DNA of 64,000 nucleotides from Leptolyngbya sp. Cla-17 (GCF_016807185.1 NZ_JAEVYN010000001.1:1548781-1612780), one strand, 5' to 3'; shown: positions 1-8,744, counted from the stretch's first letter. Made by a program: numbers and translations. The notes: a model not told the origin generated them from the sequence alone.

Positions 1-2
1 GT

Positions 3-131
3 CATGCCTTTTTTGAGAAAAATGAACCTGCGTTTGTGAAATATCCCGGAATCACTATCTTGGCATCCCTATCCTGGTCATTTGAAAACTGGTTTGGATT
101 ACGCCAAGTGATTAGAAGGGCGAGGAGTTAG
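3..131 (+). CDS. C-terminal tail of an unidentified protein (partial)
   Basis: The third forward frame is open from the window edge to a TAG at 129-131, giving about 42 residues that end in RQVIRRARS. The stretch contains several Trp and Phe residues (SWSFENWFG) and looks coding, but it is too short to assign. The gene body lies outside the window. It is followed by short intergenic repeats and then by the amidohydrolase on the same strand. Confidence 0.4.
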   Translation, partial: HAFFEKNEPAFVKYPGITILASLSWSFENWFGLRQVIRRARS

Positions 132-139
132 AGGCAAGG

Positions 140-260
140 GGTACGGAAGTACAGAAGTACGGAAGTACGCGGTTTCAATCTAACTCCGAACCCTTCAACT
201 CCGAACTCTTTAACTCCGAACTCCTTAACTCCATACCCTGCACTCTTCAACTCCGCACAG
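140..260. repeat. Short tandem repeats upstream of the amidohydrolase
   Basis: Two repeat types lie here. At 145-168 the octamer (g/a)GAAGTAC occurs three times in a row. At about 181-258 a degenerate 14-15 bp unit built on AACTCCGAAC is repeated four to five times. Cyanobacterial intergenic regions often hold such short repeats. A related GCGGAGT/ACTCCGC sequence recurs at 1733-1767. Confidence 0.75.
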
Positions 261-294
261 CGTTTTTCCATTTCTACATTACTTAAGGAGTTTT

Positions 295-1701
295 ATGTAC
301 GAAGGTTTACTGGTTATTGATGCGGATGCTCACAAGATTGAAAACCCTTTAGTGATGCTGGATTATCTAGAACCGCAGTATCGCGATCGCCTGGGGTTAA
401 TCATCGATAGTTTGGGCGATCAACGCATCAAAATTATGGATTTCAACCCCAAAACAGGGCAAAACGATTTGGTGCAGTTGTTTCCTCAACCAAGTGGCTT
501 AGGTAAAGGTGGATTTCGCACATTGCACCCTGAAACCACATTGGGGGCCATGTTCAACCATGTGCGAATTGAACATATGGATCGAGAAGGTGTAGATGTA
601 CATATTGTCTATGGCACCCTAAATCTGATTTTCTCTAGCTTGCTGGATACCGACCTGGCGATCGCGTTCTGCAAAGCTTATAACACCTACATGGCAGAGG
701 ATTGTCGTGGCTATGGCGATCGGATCAGGCCCATTGGCGTATTGCCCTTGCAGGACGTGGGCGAAGCCGTCAAAGAACTGCATCGCTGCGTCGAAGAACT
801 AGGTATGGTGGGTGTAGCAGTGCCGCCCAATATTCCTATTCCCCATCCCCGCGCCCCAGAAGCCTTCCCCGAAATCCGCACCTGCAAAGCGATTAGCCAT
901 CCCGATTTCCGCCCGATTTTGCAAGCCGCTGTGGATTTGGACGTTTCCCTAGGAATTCACGGCGCACCCGGCTCTTTCATGATGGGCGGCATTGCGGATC
1001 ATATGGAAACCTTTGTGCTGACTCACATTTTTGTGCAGCGCAACCAGCAGCAGCACGCCATGACCCGCATGGTATTTGATGGTGCATTTGAGCAATTTCC
1101 GACCCTGCGGGTTGGCTTTTTGGAAGGCGGCTGTGGTTGGCTGCCTGACCTATCCCATGCCATGCACGAACATTGGGAAAAACGAGTGCGTGACTTTGAT
1201 CCAAAAAATCCCTATCGCCCTTCCATGATGGAGATGACTCGCCTGATGATGCAGGAGCGGAGCGGTCGCAACAAAGCCAACGTGCTTAACCAGGTGAAGA
1301 CTCTGTTTGACTTGATGTGGTCAGCCGAGCGCGACCCTGCCAAGATTGAGGATGCTAGTCTCTATGAACACGCTGATTTGCGTCATCGCGACCCATTAGA
1401 GTATTTTGAACGGGGGCAAATTTTTGTCTCTTTTGAATCTGATGATCCAGCTCCCACCTATTTGCCCCAGGCAATGGGCGAAATGGGTAAGCGAGTCGCC
1501 TGCTTCTCTGGGGATTATGGGCACTGGGATGGCGTACTGCAAAACTGCGTTCGCGATGCGGCTACCCAAGGCGACTACGATCGCGACTACCTCACCCGCT
1601 TACTTGCAGGGAACGCACTAGCGCTCTATGGCGATCGCCTACGCCAGTCTCTCCCCGCTGACTGCGTGGCATCTTCTGAGCTTGCAACATCAACACGATG
1701 A
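295..1701 (+). CDS. Amidohydrolase-2 / ACMSD-type metal-dependent hydrolase
   Basis: The 468-residue protein belongs to the amidohydrolase-2 superfamily (TIM-barrel enzymes such as ACMSD decarboxylases). It begins LLVIDADAHKIENP, where the family's metal-binding strand lies, and has the family blocks GVDVHIVYG (about residue 99), IHGAPGSF (about 221), FLEGGCGWLPD (about 278) and FSGDYGHWDG near the C-terminus. These supply the usual His/Asp ligands. It is longer than typical ACMSD (about 330-390) because of an insertion around residues 300-370. The ATG follows a good AAGGAG at 283-295. The substrate cannot be read from sequence or neighbours. It converges on pth. Confidence 0.85.
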   Translation: MYEGLLVIDADAHKIENPLVMLDYLEPQYRDRLGLIIDSLGDQRIKIMDFNPKTGQNDLVQLFPQPSGLGKGGFRTLHPETTLGAMFNHVRIEHMDREGVDVHIVYGTLNLIFSSLLDTDLAIAFCKAYNTYMAEDCRGYGDRIRPIGVLPLQDVGEAVKELHRCVEELGMVGVAVPPNIPIPHPRAPEAFPEIRTCKAISHPDFRPILQAAVDLDVSLGIHGAPGSFMMGGIADHMETFVLTHIFVQRNQQQHAMTRMVFDGAFEQFPTLRVGFLEGGCGWLPDLSHAMHEHWEKRVRDFDPKNPYRPSMMEMTRLMMQERSGRNKANVLNQVKTLFDLMWSAERDPAKIEDASLYEHADLRHRDPLEYFERGQIFVSFESDDPAPTYLPQAMGEMGKRVACFSGDYGHWDGVLQNCVRDAATQGDYDRDYLTRLLAGNALALYGDRLRQSLPADCVASSELATSTR

Positions 1702-1740
1702 TGATTGAAGAGTAGGGAGTACGGCGTTGAGCAGTGCGGA

Positions 1741-1767
1741 GTGCGGAGTTGTAAAATTACTCCGCAC
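1741..1767. terminator. Hairpin between convergent genes
   Basis: GTGCGGAGT and ACTCCGCAC form a perfect 9-bp stem around a 9-nt AT-rich loop, between the convergent amidohydrolase and pth genes. No T-run follows, so it may be a bidirectional terminator or only another copy of the local GCGGAGT repeat. Confidence 0.35.
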
Positions 1768-1794
1768 CTCGTACTCTGAACTTCCCTATTCTCT

Positions 1795-2418
1795 CTACTC
1801 TCCCGCCGTGCGATTGTTGTAGAGACTCATAGCCTTTTCCACGCCTTGCTTGAGGCTATATTCCACCATTTCAGCAGAGAGTTTAATTGCATCTGCAACG
1901 ATCGCAGCTTCAGTGGGAGCAAATTTCCCTAATACGTGGGAGATTGTGTCTTTGTCGATATCAGCATTTTTGGCGCTGCCGATACCGAGGCGCAATCGGG
2001 GGAAACCTTGAGTGCCTAAATGGGCGATCGCGGATTTCATGCCGTTGTGCCCTCCAGCAGAACCCGAAAGGCGCATCCGCAGCCTACCCACGGGCAGATC
2101 CATATCGTCGTAGATAATCAGCACTGATTCTGGTGGCAGTTTGTACCAATCCAGCACGGCGCGAATCGATTGCCCAGAGTTGTTCATATAGGTTTGGGGC
2201 TTTAGCAGCCGCACTTTGGCGCTGCTTGCTCCTAGCCCTTCCCCAAATAACCCTTGATACTTTTTCTGCTCCGATAGGCTGATCTGCCACCACTTTGCTA
2301 ACAAGTCCACCACTTCAAACCCGATGTTGTGGCGCGTGCGATCGTACTTGGCACCAGGGTTGCCCAATCCTACAATCACTTGGGGAATCACTAGGGGCGA
2401 TGGCGTTAGGTCAGTCAT
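1795..2418 (-). CDS. pth: Peptidyl-tRNA hydrolase
   Basis: Hydrolyses the ester bond of peptidyl-tRNAs released from stalled ribosomes, recycling tRNA in the cytoplasm. The 207-residue length is normal. Family signatures are visible: GLGNPGAKYDRTRHNIGF with the catalytic His and the Asn, YMNNSGQS, YDDMDLPVGRLRMR with the catalytic Asp, and GSAGGHNGMKS. The ATG lies 6 bp after the stop of the upstream TatA/B-like gene, so the two are probably co-transcribed and translationally coupled. The extra dozen N-terminal residues before VIVGLGNPG are usual in cyanobacteria. Confidence 0.97.
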   Translation of the reverse strand: MTDLTPSPLVIPQVIVGLGNPGAKYDRTRHNIGFEVVDLLAKWWQISLSEQKKYQGLFGEGLGASSAKVRLLKPQTYMNNSGQSIRAVLDWYKLPPESVLIIYDDMDLPVGRLRMRLSGSAGGHNGMKSAIAHLGTQGFPRLRLGIGSAKNADIDKDTISHVLGKFAPTEAAIVADAIKLSAEMVEYSLKQGVEKAMSLYNNRTAGE

Positions 2419-2424
2419 TGCGGA

Positions 2425-2790
2425 TCAGCCCAAAGATTCTTCTGGTTTTTGTTCTGGGCTAGCAGTCACAGGCTCGGATTCTGTATGTTCAGATTCTATA
2501 GGCTCAGATTGTACTGTGGGCACCTCTGTTTCGGTTGGTTCAATTGCGGCACTTAAGGCTGGCGGAACGGGTTCTTCCAGGGTTGCCTGCATAGGTTCTT
2601 TGACAATCCGCTCAATTTGCTCGGCTTCACGTTTGAATTCGCTTTCAAACTCTTTTGAAGCCTCTTGAAAACCACGAATGGCTTTACCCATACTACGACC
2701 AATTTCGGGTAGTTTTTTGGGTCCAAAAACGAGCAGCGCTAGGGTGAAAATCAGTACCATCTCTGGCAAACCAATTCCAAAAATATTCAT
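2425..2790 (-). CDS. Sec-independent translocase TatA/TatB-family protein
   Basis: A 121-residue single-pass protein. It starts MNIFGIGLPEMVLIFTLALL, a short transmembrane helix, followed by the FGPKKLPEIGRSMGKAIRGF hinge and amphipathic helix typical of TatA/B. A long acidic, Pro/Ser-rich tail fills residues 70-121. The Tat system exports folded proteins across thylakoid and plasma membranes. The tail is longer than in the other Tat protein of this window (26624-26812), which suggests a TatB/Hcf106-like role, but family assignment by eye cannot separate TatA from TatB. It sits directly upstream of pth. No tatC is in the window. Confidence 0.9.
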   Translation of the reverse strand: MNIFGIGLPEMVLIFTLALLVFGPKKLPEIGRSMGKAIRGFQEASKEFESEFKREAEQIERIVKEPMQATLEEPVPPALSAAIEPTETEVPTVQSEPIESEHTESEPVTASPEQKPEESLG

Positions 2791-2976
2791 AGTGCTGACT
2801 CCTATAGGTCGGTGAGATCGAGAAACATTTACGGTGTCAATGCGTCAAAAAGGTGAACAGACATCCAAACAAAAATATTCCACTGAGGGAATTATTGTCC
2901 GGATACGGGGTGCGCACTGGGCAATAGTTTGAATATGTCGCATCAATTAACCACTCTCTAACTTTGACTTGATACT

Positions 2977-3783
2977 ATGCATACTTCATTGAACCTGCGT
3001 TTGGCTACGCTAGCTACGCTTGCGCTGGCTGCTGTTAGTCAAGCGACTCCAGCGATCGCCCAGTCTATGTTTGGTCAACAAGAAATCGACCAAAGCCGCT
3101 TTGTTGCCGTTGCCTCTCCCTATGGCGGAAATGCCCATCAACTTCTGATCATAAAACAGCTTAGCAATGTTCGCTCTTGTTGGAGCGAAAGTGGCGCTAG
3201 CCCAACCAGGATCAATCCGCTGCTGGTGGAGTTTGATTTTACCGATATTTGCGGACGCAGTATCGACAGCAATGGCTACTCCATGAGGGTGGGTGGCGAA
3301 GATCAAAACTGGCGCTACAGTTTTCGGGTGATGAAGCGAGAGGGCGATCTACACCTGATCGCTGCGCCAAATACCGATCGCACCCTGCCAGAACTGCTGA
3401 TTGCCAGAACGCGGGGCTATACGTCTGGCTTTGCCAAGTTTTACTTTGAACCAGGCTGGCGAGTCACCGAGCGATCCTATCAAGGCTCATCTCTGGGGCA
3501 TATTTACCTGACAAACAATCAATCCATTGCCAGCTTGAATGCAGCCGCGATCGCGGCTCGTCCGGTGTTTACCCGCCCAGTTGCCGCTTATCCAAGCAGC
3601 CCTGTTTTTGTCAATTCCAATTCCAATAATTCAGTGGTGATTGCGCCAAATTCTACTGCGCCGATCTCTGCTGCGCCCGTCTCTGTGCCGTCTGTGCAAG
3701 CGCCCCGCCCCGTGGCACAACCTCAACCTAAGACGGTGCAAAAACGCCGCCCTAGCTGGTTTCAGCAATGGTTTGGACGATAG
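2977..3783 (+). CDS. DUF3747 domain-containing secreted protein
   Basis: A 268-residue exported cyanobacterial protein. Residues 1-28 form a signal peptide with a hydrophobic Leu/Ala core ending in TPAIA before QSMFGQ. The domain from about residue 30 to 180 matches the DUF3747 pattern: QxEID.SRFVAVASPYG, LLIIKQL, RSCW, and a C-terminal GLxHIYL-like block. The rest (about 185-268) is low-complexity Pro/Ser/Asn/Val with a basic end RRPSWFQQWFGR. Function is unknown; a cell-envelope or periplasmic location is inferred. Transcription probably ends at the strong hairpin just downstream. Confidence 0.85.
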   Translation: MHTSLNLRLATLATLALAAVSQATPAIAQSMFGQQEIDQSRFVAVASPYGGNAHQLLIIKQLSNVRSCWSESGASPTRINPLLVEFDFTDICGRSIDSNGYSMRVGGEDQNWRYSFRVMKREGDLHLIAAPNTDRTLPELLIARTRGYTSGFAKFYFEPGWRVTERSYQGSSLGHIYLTNNQSIASLNAAAIAARPVFTRPVAAYPSSPVFVNSNSNNSVVIAPNSTAPISAAPVSVPSVQAPRPVAQPQPKTVQKRRPSWFQQWFGR

Positions 3784-3786
3784 ATA

Positions 3787-3826
3787 AAAAACGTAAGGGT
3801 GCTTCACGAAGCGCCCTTACGTTTTT
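3787..3826. terminator. Strong bidirectional intrinsic terminator
   Basis: A 19-bp stem with one G-U pair (left arm 3787-3805, right arm 3808-3826) has an A-run at the 5' side and a T-run at the 3' side. It can therefore stop transcription from either strand: the DUF3747 gene on plus and the polysaccharide locus on minus. The exosortase stop lies at its edge. Confidence 0.9.
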
Positions 3827-4291
3827 CTACAGGCTCGAAGCACTTTTCCGTAGCATCGCCATGGCGAGATAGTAGTAAGCTGTTAGCAGGATGCTAGCAA
3901 AAATCTGTCCACCGATCGCGCCATGCCAAAACTCAAAGGAATCCTTGCCCCAATAGACGACCGCAAACACCAGCAGCATAATTCGTGGCACGTTGAAAAC
4001 CAGCGCCAGAAAAACTCCGGCGGCAACCAAAGCCACAATTTTTGACCAAGAGCGTTTGAAAAATAATCCCATGATTACCCCCACGCCCGCCAACACAAAC
4101 GCCATATCAAAGCCGCTGCAACCCGAAGCGACCTCAACGACTTTTTTTGCCTCGATCGTTGTAGACAACGAAAGAATTGACCCTTCAACGGTCACAGGTT
4201 GTTCGATTGCCCTCAGCGCTAAACCGCTTGCCCACGCCATCCCATGCTCAAGCTGCGCTCCCGTGAGGATTCTCCTTAGGCTATTTGCCAA
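3827..4291 (-). CDS. Exosortase/archaeosortase-family protein, catalytic half only
   Basis: A 154-residue membrane protein at the end of the polysaccharide locus. The exosortase active-site pattern is complete: Cys58 in ASGCSGF, Arg103 in NVPRI and His123 in FWHGAIGG, spread over hydrophobic segments at about 64-78, 84-112 and 125-146. Exosortases are transpeptidase-like enzymes that process PEP-CTERM-type sorting tails and usually sit with exopolysaccharide genes. Usual length is about 260-300 with roughly eight helices; here the N-terminal membrane half is missing and the frame closes at 4340-4342. The start is unclear (TTG at 4291 or ATG at about 4241). It may be a truncated relic or a short variant. 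Confidence 0.7.
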   Translation of the reverse strand: MANSLRRILTGAQLEHGMAWASGLALRAIEQPVTVEGSILSLSTTIEAKKVVEVASGCSGFDMAFVLAGVGVIMGLFFKRSWSKIVALVAAGVFLALVFNVPRIMLLVFAVVYWGKDSFEFWHGAIGGQIFASILLTAYYYLAMAMLRKSASSL

Positions 4292-4443
4292 AAATAGTAG
4301 GTGCGCTGGCGTTTTTGCTCGGCGCGTTGATGTTCTTGTTTAATGGGTTCGCAGTCTATCGGCAGAAGAGTATCATTCAAAGTTGCCCATCGTAGCCAAA
4401 CTACATCATCGACACCCTTAAATGCTCCTTGCCAACGTACCAA
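4276..4443 (-). other. Possible short ORF before the exosortase
   Basis: A minus-strand frame is open for about 55 codons from a TTG at 4443 to TAA at 4276-4278. It encodes a Trp- and charge-rich peptide (ends TYYFWQIA) and has no clear ribosome binding site. An AAGGAG motif sits at its stop, ahead of the exosortase reading frame. It could be debris of the missing exosortase-associated region or a real small gene; I do not recognise it. Confidence 0.2.
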
Positions 4444-4470
4444 TGCTCACCCAAAAGAAAGTTAATTTTT

Positions 4471-5616
4471 CTACCCGCGATCGCTCATTACTTGCTGTAA
4501 CAGGTGGGCAATCTGTTGATTTGTTGTTTCTAGATTAAACCGCTGGCTGGCTGACTGTTGAGCTTGATGGGCGATCGCGGTCGCCTGCTCTGGTTGACTT
4601 TGGCACTGCTGGATGATATCTACAAGTTTCAGTGCATCGCCCGGTGGCGATAACCAGCCAGTTTTGTCGTTTTCTATTAATTCAACCACGCCCCCTGCTG
4701 CTGCCGCGACAATCGGCGTGCCGCACAACATCGCCTCCACAATCACTCGACCAAAGGGTTCTGGAGCAGTGGAAGTGTGGGCAACCAGATCGCACATCGT
4801 CATCAACTGCGGTATGTCAGACCGAAATCCTAAAAACCGGACGCGATCGCTGATTCCCATCTGTTCTACCTGTTGATGTAACTGTTCTACATAATCCTGT
4901 TCACCAAACAACGCATCGCCTACGAATAGCACGGTCACATCAGGACAGTGAGTTAACGCTTCAATCAGCACATGCTGACCTTTCCAGGGAGATAGCCGAC
5001 TAAAATGACCAACCACAAAGCGATCGCCTAAGCTCAATGCTTGACGCATTTGAGCAGCATCGGCATGATGTTGATATTGTTTAAGATCGAATCCGTTGTA
5101 AACCACTTTGACGTGATCGCGGTTTCCTCCAGCGGCAACGAATGAGTCTGCACTAGCGTGAGAGTTGGCAATGACTAACGATGAAAATCGATTTGCTAAG
5201 CTAACGATAAGCGTGCGATTAACAGTACTAAAATGATCTGAAGAAACAATGTCGTGTAGATGATAGACCAGCGGGCGATTAGCTAAAAGACTCGCGATCG
5301 CACCAACGACTAAAGCCTTTTGCGTGTTGGCATAAATTACATCATAATCACGACTCAATTGAGCAATTCGCCCAATTAACGGCAGCAATTGTCCGATGCT
5401 ACTGAGTCCTTTCAGCAGGTTGCTATCTTTTTGCACTGGAATGGCTTGCCCAGTTAGCACCTGCACTGGAATACCTTGTTGTTCTAGTAGCTCTCGAAAT
5501 GAACCGTCTGCTAATAATCCAATCAGGCAACGATCGCGGTAGGGCTTCGCCACATCTAGCAGACAAAGTTCTGCCCCTCCTGTCTTGCCACTTTGATCTA
5601 AAAATAGAATTTTCAT
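4471..5616 (-). CDS. Glycosyltransferase family 4
   Basis: A 381-residue cytoplasmic GT-B-fold enzyme that would transfer a sugar from a nucleotide-sugar to a growing lipid-linked glycan, with retention of configuration. The N-terminus MKILFLDQSGKTGGAELCL has the GT4 GGAE loop. The C-terminal donor site has the EX7E motif in PEPFGRVIVEAMLCGTPIVA, followed by GGVVELIENDKTGWL. Its ATG overlaps the TGA of the upstream GT2 by 4 bp (5613-5616), indicating translational coupling. The specific sugar cannot be predicted. Confidence 0.93.
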   Translation of the reverse strand: MKILFLDQSGKTGGAELCLLDVAKPYRDRCLIGLLADGSFRELLEQQGIPVQVLTGQAIPVQKDSNLLKGLSSIGQLLPLIGRIAQLSRDYDVIYANTQKALVVGAIASLLANRPLVYHLHDIVSSDHFSTVNRTLIVSLANRFSSLVIANSHASADSFVAAGGNRDHVKVVYNGFDLKQYQHHADAAQMRQALSLGDRFVVGHFSRLSPWKGQHVLIEALTHCPDVTVLFVGDALFGEQDYVEQLHQQVEQMGISDRVRFLGFRSDIPQLMTMCDLVAHTSTAPEPFGRVIVEAMLCGTPIVAAAAGGVVELIENDKTGWLSPPGDALKLVDIIQQCQSQPEQATAIAHQAQQSASQRFNLETTNQQIAHLLQQVMSDRG

Positions 5617-6404
5617 GGCTCCAGTTCATACAGTTTGATCTCTTTCAAAAAAATGTAGTAACTCCACAAAATAGAGACTGCTAGTCCACTAATTCCTTGT
5701 TGCCAGAGGTAGTTCCAAAGATACATTTGCAGGAATTTGGCAGGTGGTTTAAGTAATAGCCGCCAGTGATTAAATCTCTGACCCTGGCTATAACTTTCTT
5801 GAGCATCTAGATCGGTGTAACGGTTAAACCGAATGACCGTCTCACTGATGTTACGAAATCCTTGATGTAGAATGGTGCCAGATAGTCTACCGACGGGTGC
5901 AGTGTTCACCTCAACTCGCTCATGTACTAACGCATCATTGATTTGCAAAACAGTCTTGTTATAAAGTCGAATGTGACTTTCAGGACGACCCTGTAACCAA
6001 CCATCTAAAAAGTCTCCGATGCGATCGCAGCTAAAGGCACTGGCTTCTATGTGAGGACACTGCTTCCAATCTAGTAACGCCGTATTAAGTTGCTGGTCAA
6101 TCGTTTCATCTGCATCTATAAAAAAAATCCAATCAAATTTTGCCCATGCAGCACCCTGGTTACGTTGTTTAGCGTAGCCAGACCAAGGGTTTTGATAAAC
6201 CTGACAGCCAAGGGTTTGAGCAATTTGCATGGTATTATCCTGGCTACCGCCATCCACCACCACAATTTCATCAGCAAATGTCTGACAAGATTGAATCGTA
6301 TTGGTAATCCGTTCTGCTTCATTGAGAGCAATAATCACCACTGAAATCTGCCGTGAAGGAATAGTAGAAGCATTAGGAAGAGGAGATTTTGTAAGCAGAT
6401 CCAT
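5613..6404 (-). CDS. Glycosyltransferase family 2 (WaaE/KdtX-like)
   Basis: A 263-residue GT-A enzyme. ISVVIIALNEAERI near residue 20 opens the fold, VVVDGGSQDNT follows, and the metal/nucleotide site is FFIDADETID. The second half (LHQGFRNISETVIRFNRYTDLDA, then a hydrophobic C-terminal region around 225-255) resembles the LPS-core beta-1,4-glucosyltransferase-like group (WaaE/KdtX type). That C-terminal stretch may contact the membrane. It overlaps the following GT4 by 4 bp. Donor and acceptor are unknown. Confidence 0.9.
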   Translation of the reverse strand: MDLLTKSPLPNASTIPSRQISVVIIALNEAERITNTIQSCQTFADEIVVVDGGSQDNTMQIAQTLGCQVYQNPWSGYAKQRNQGAAWAKFDWIFFIDADETIDQQLNTALLDWKQCPHIEASAFSCDRIGDFLDGWLQGRPESHIRLYNKTVLQINDALVHERVEVNTAPVGRLSGTILHQGFRNISETVIRFNRYTDLDAQESYSQGQRFNHWRLLLKPPAKFLQMYLWNYLWQQGISGLAVSILWSYYIFLKEIKLYELEP

Positions 6405-6451
6405 GCGTTATCAGCAAGTTAAAGGCTTCTGATAGAAAGGTCGATAGGATT

Positions 6452-7480
6452 TTATAAATCCGTCATTGAGATGTCAGTTTGCAGCTTTACAAATGTCTCC
6501 GATAGGCTGGCTGGACTGTCACAATTACGTAAAAGCGCAATATATTCATGAGCCTTTACAATCAGTTGTTCGGCACCTAAAGTCTTGAGTTTTTTCTCGG
6601 CTATTTTGGCTGGCGCGATCGCCGAGGCTAACTGAACCATGTTAAACAAGCGCTGGTGTGAATTTCGACTTTCATCGCAGGGAAATAGCTTTTCAATAAT
6701 GTAAGCCGAGTTCACCCACGAGGCTAAAAAATAACGGGCATCATTGGGTCGGGTGCTTTTTCCAAGCGAATCATCATGGCTAATTTCTGCATCTAAACGG
6801 CACACAAGTTTATGCGTTTTGCCGACTCGCACAGACATATCCACATCTTCAAACAAACCATACCGTTGAAAGTTTTCATCGAACCCTGAATCGGCGATTA
6901 ATTCTGTGCGATAGTTCATATTTGCACCCCACAGCCGATCAATAGGAATCAAGGGGAAATGGCGGAGTTGAGGTGCGATTGGCTCAAACAACTTCGTATC
7001 AGTTTTAGGAATATGAATGCGCTGCAAAAACCAACCGAGATGATGCCGAAAGTAGTTTTTAGTTAATCGAAAATATTTTTGTGAGTAGTTATCAAACTGC
7101 CCTGTAGCAACTCCATTGACACCACCAATGGTTTTGTGGAGGTCGGCTTGAAAAACCTCTAATATCTTCGAGACATAGGTCGGCGTGATGAAGGTGTCAT
7201 CATCGGCAAAGCAGGCAATGTCTGTTTTTACCTGGTTTAGTCCTAGATTGCGCTGAGTCGTCAGCCCCGGTTTTGGGGCAATTAGGTATTGACTATCGGA
7301 GTTTGTAAATAGTCGAGGAAACTTTTGCATGAGAGCGGTGCGATATTGCTCGGCTCCTTCAGTCGAATCAACAACAATAAATTGATCGGGCAAGTGATTA
7401 GAAGAATTCCAAGCTTCGAGGCAACGCTCCAATAGATGGGGGCGGTTATAGGTGCAAATAACAGTGCCAAAAGTCAACAT
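6452..7480 (-). CDS. Glycosyltransferase family 2
   Basis: A 342-residue inverting GT-A enzyme. FGTVICTYNRPHLLERCLEA at the N-terminus is the nucleotide-binding strand, FIVVDSTEG follows, and the metal site is ACFADDDTFI (about residues 90-98). The acceptor half includes WGANMNYRTELI and GLFEDVDMSVRVGK, where the ED pair resembles the catalytic-base motif of GT2 proteins. Spacing to the next gene is 47 bp, within the same minus-strand operon. Sugar specificity is not predictable. Confidence 0.9.
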   Translation of the reverse strand: MLTFGTVICTYNRPHLLERCLEAWNSSNHLPDQFIVVDSTEGAEQYRTALMQKFPRLFTNSDSQYLIAPKPGLTTQRNLGLNQVKTDIACFADDDTFITPTYVSKILEVFQADLHKTIGGVNGVATGQFDNYSQKYFRLTKNYFRHHLGWFLQRIHIPKTDTKLFEPIAPQLRHFPLIPIDRLWGANMNYRTELIADSGFDENFQRYGLFEDVDMSVRVGKTHKLVCRLDAEISHDDSLGKSTRPNDARYFLASWVNSAYIIEKLFPCDESRNSHQRLFNMVQLASAIAPAKIAEKKLKTLGAEQLIVKAHEYIALLRNCDSPASLSETFVKLQTDISMTDL

Positions 7481-7562
7481 AGGACAAGTTAGGGCTGATA
7501 CCTGTGAAATTATTTACGTTTACGTTCAAGCAGCAACTTGATCCGCAAAACTGGGCGGAACT

Positions 7563-8744
7563 TTACGATTTCTTTGTGAAGTGGGGTTGATGCTCAGCTA
7601 ACAAAACCTGTCGCACCTGTGGAGCGATCGCTGCCCATTCAAAGTGCTGTCTAGCATAGTCTCGACACGCTTCGCGGGTTGGCAGAGGCACCTCTGCCGC
7701 TAAAATAGCTTTCAGCGTTTGAGCAATCGTGCTAGCTTCACGATCAGCTGTAATCAGTTGAGGCGACAGGTTGCCAATCACATCGGGCATTCCCCCAATG
7801 GGAGTGCAAACCGCAGGAGTGCCACAGGCAAGCGACTCAACCAACACTAACCCAAACCCTTCCAGTGATTGGCTGGGCATGATGGTCAAGTCTGCTGCCT
7901 GGTAGGCGATTGGCAAATCAGCATCGGGCACAAAACCGAGTAGTTGCACATGGTGCTTGAGGTCTAATTCGCTGACTTGGCGCTCTAAATCATCTTTTAG
8001 AGGTCCCTTACCCGCGATCGCCAGCCAAATGTCAGGATAGCTCTGCCTGACCTCTGCCACCGCCGTGAGCAGCTTATCTAGTCCCATGCGATGCACAAGG
8101 CGACGAGGAGTAAACACAATAAAGCGATCAGATGACCAGCCTAGTTTTGCGCGGGCTTGTTGACGGGTCAAGTTTGCCTGAAAGTGGTGAGTATCCACAC
8201 CGCCGGGGATAATGTGAATTCGCTCCCAGGGAATCGCATACTCCTCATGCAAGATTTTGCCAAAGGCTTTGCTGAGCACAATAAAGTGATCGCACCGTCG
8301 AAACACTCGGCTTTCAATCCAATGTTTTAGGTTTATTGCCATTTGTGATGCTCCTTCTTGTTGACTTTCAAGCGCCCAAGGACCATGAAAGGTAAAGGTC
8401 ACTGGAACATCTGCTGGTAACTGGCGTAAAATTGGCAGGCTATAGAGGGCAAAGTGTAAATTAATGGCATCCGGTCGCACAAACTGACGCTGGGCAAATT
8501 GTTGATGTACTGACCAGAGCCGTTGCGGTAAGGAGCGATCGCCCGCTGCCAAGTTCGTTAGCTGTAACCCAGTAACAGAGGAAGTTTTTGGGATAGAAAT
8601 GCCGCAATACTCAACTAGATTGTGCTGACTCGTCAGTGATTGAATCAGTTCATATACATAACGGTTTAACCCGCCAGGTGATTGAGGAAACCAACCCATG
8701 CCCAAACACAAAATTGATTTTGATCGCAGGTCAGCGTATTGCAT
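7563..8744 (-). CDS. Glycosyltransferase family 4
   Basis: A 393-residue GT-B enzyme. N-terminal Rossmann half: ILCLGMGWFPQSPGGLNRYV with the glycine-rich acceptor-side loop. C-terminal half: FTPRRLVHRMGLDKLL, the IAGKGPLKDDLE block and the EX7E motif in EGFGLVLVESLACGTPAVC followed by GGMPDVI. This is the arrangement of mannosyl- and glucosyltransferase-like GT4 members; the actual sugar is unknown. Several HIP1 sites lie inside the gene, unlike the neighbouring acyltransferase. Confidence 0.93.
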   Translation of the reverse strand: MQYADLRSKSILCLGMGWFPQSPGGLNRYVYELIQSLTSQHNLVEYCGISIPKTSSVTGLQLTNLAAGDRSLPQRLWSVHQQFAQRQFVRPDAINLHFALYSLPILRQLPADVPVTFTFHGPWALESQQEGASQMAINLKHWIESRVFRRCDHFIVLSKAFGKILHEEYAIPWERIHIIPGGVDTHHFQANLTRQQARAKLGWSSDRFIVFTPRRLVHRMGLDKLLTAVAEVRQSYPDIWLAIAGKGPLKDDLERQVSELDLKHHVQLLGFVPDADLPIAYQAADLTIMPSQSLEGFGLVLVESLACGTPAVCTPIGGMPDVIGNLSPQLITADREASTIAQTLKAILAAEVPLPTREACRDYARQHFEWAAIAPQVRQVLLAEHQPHFTKKS

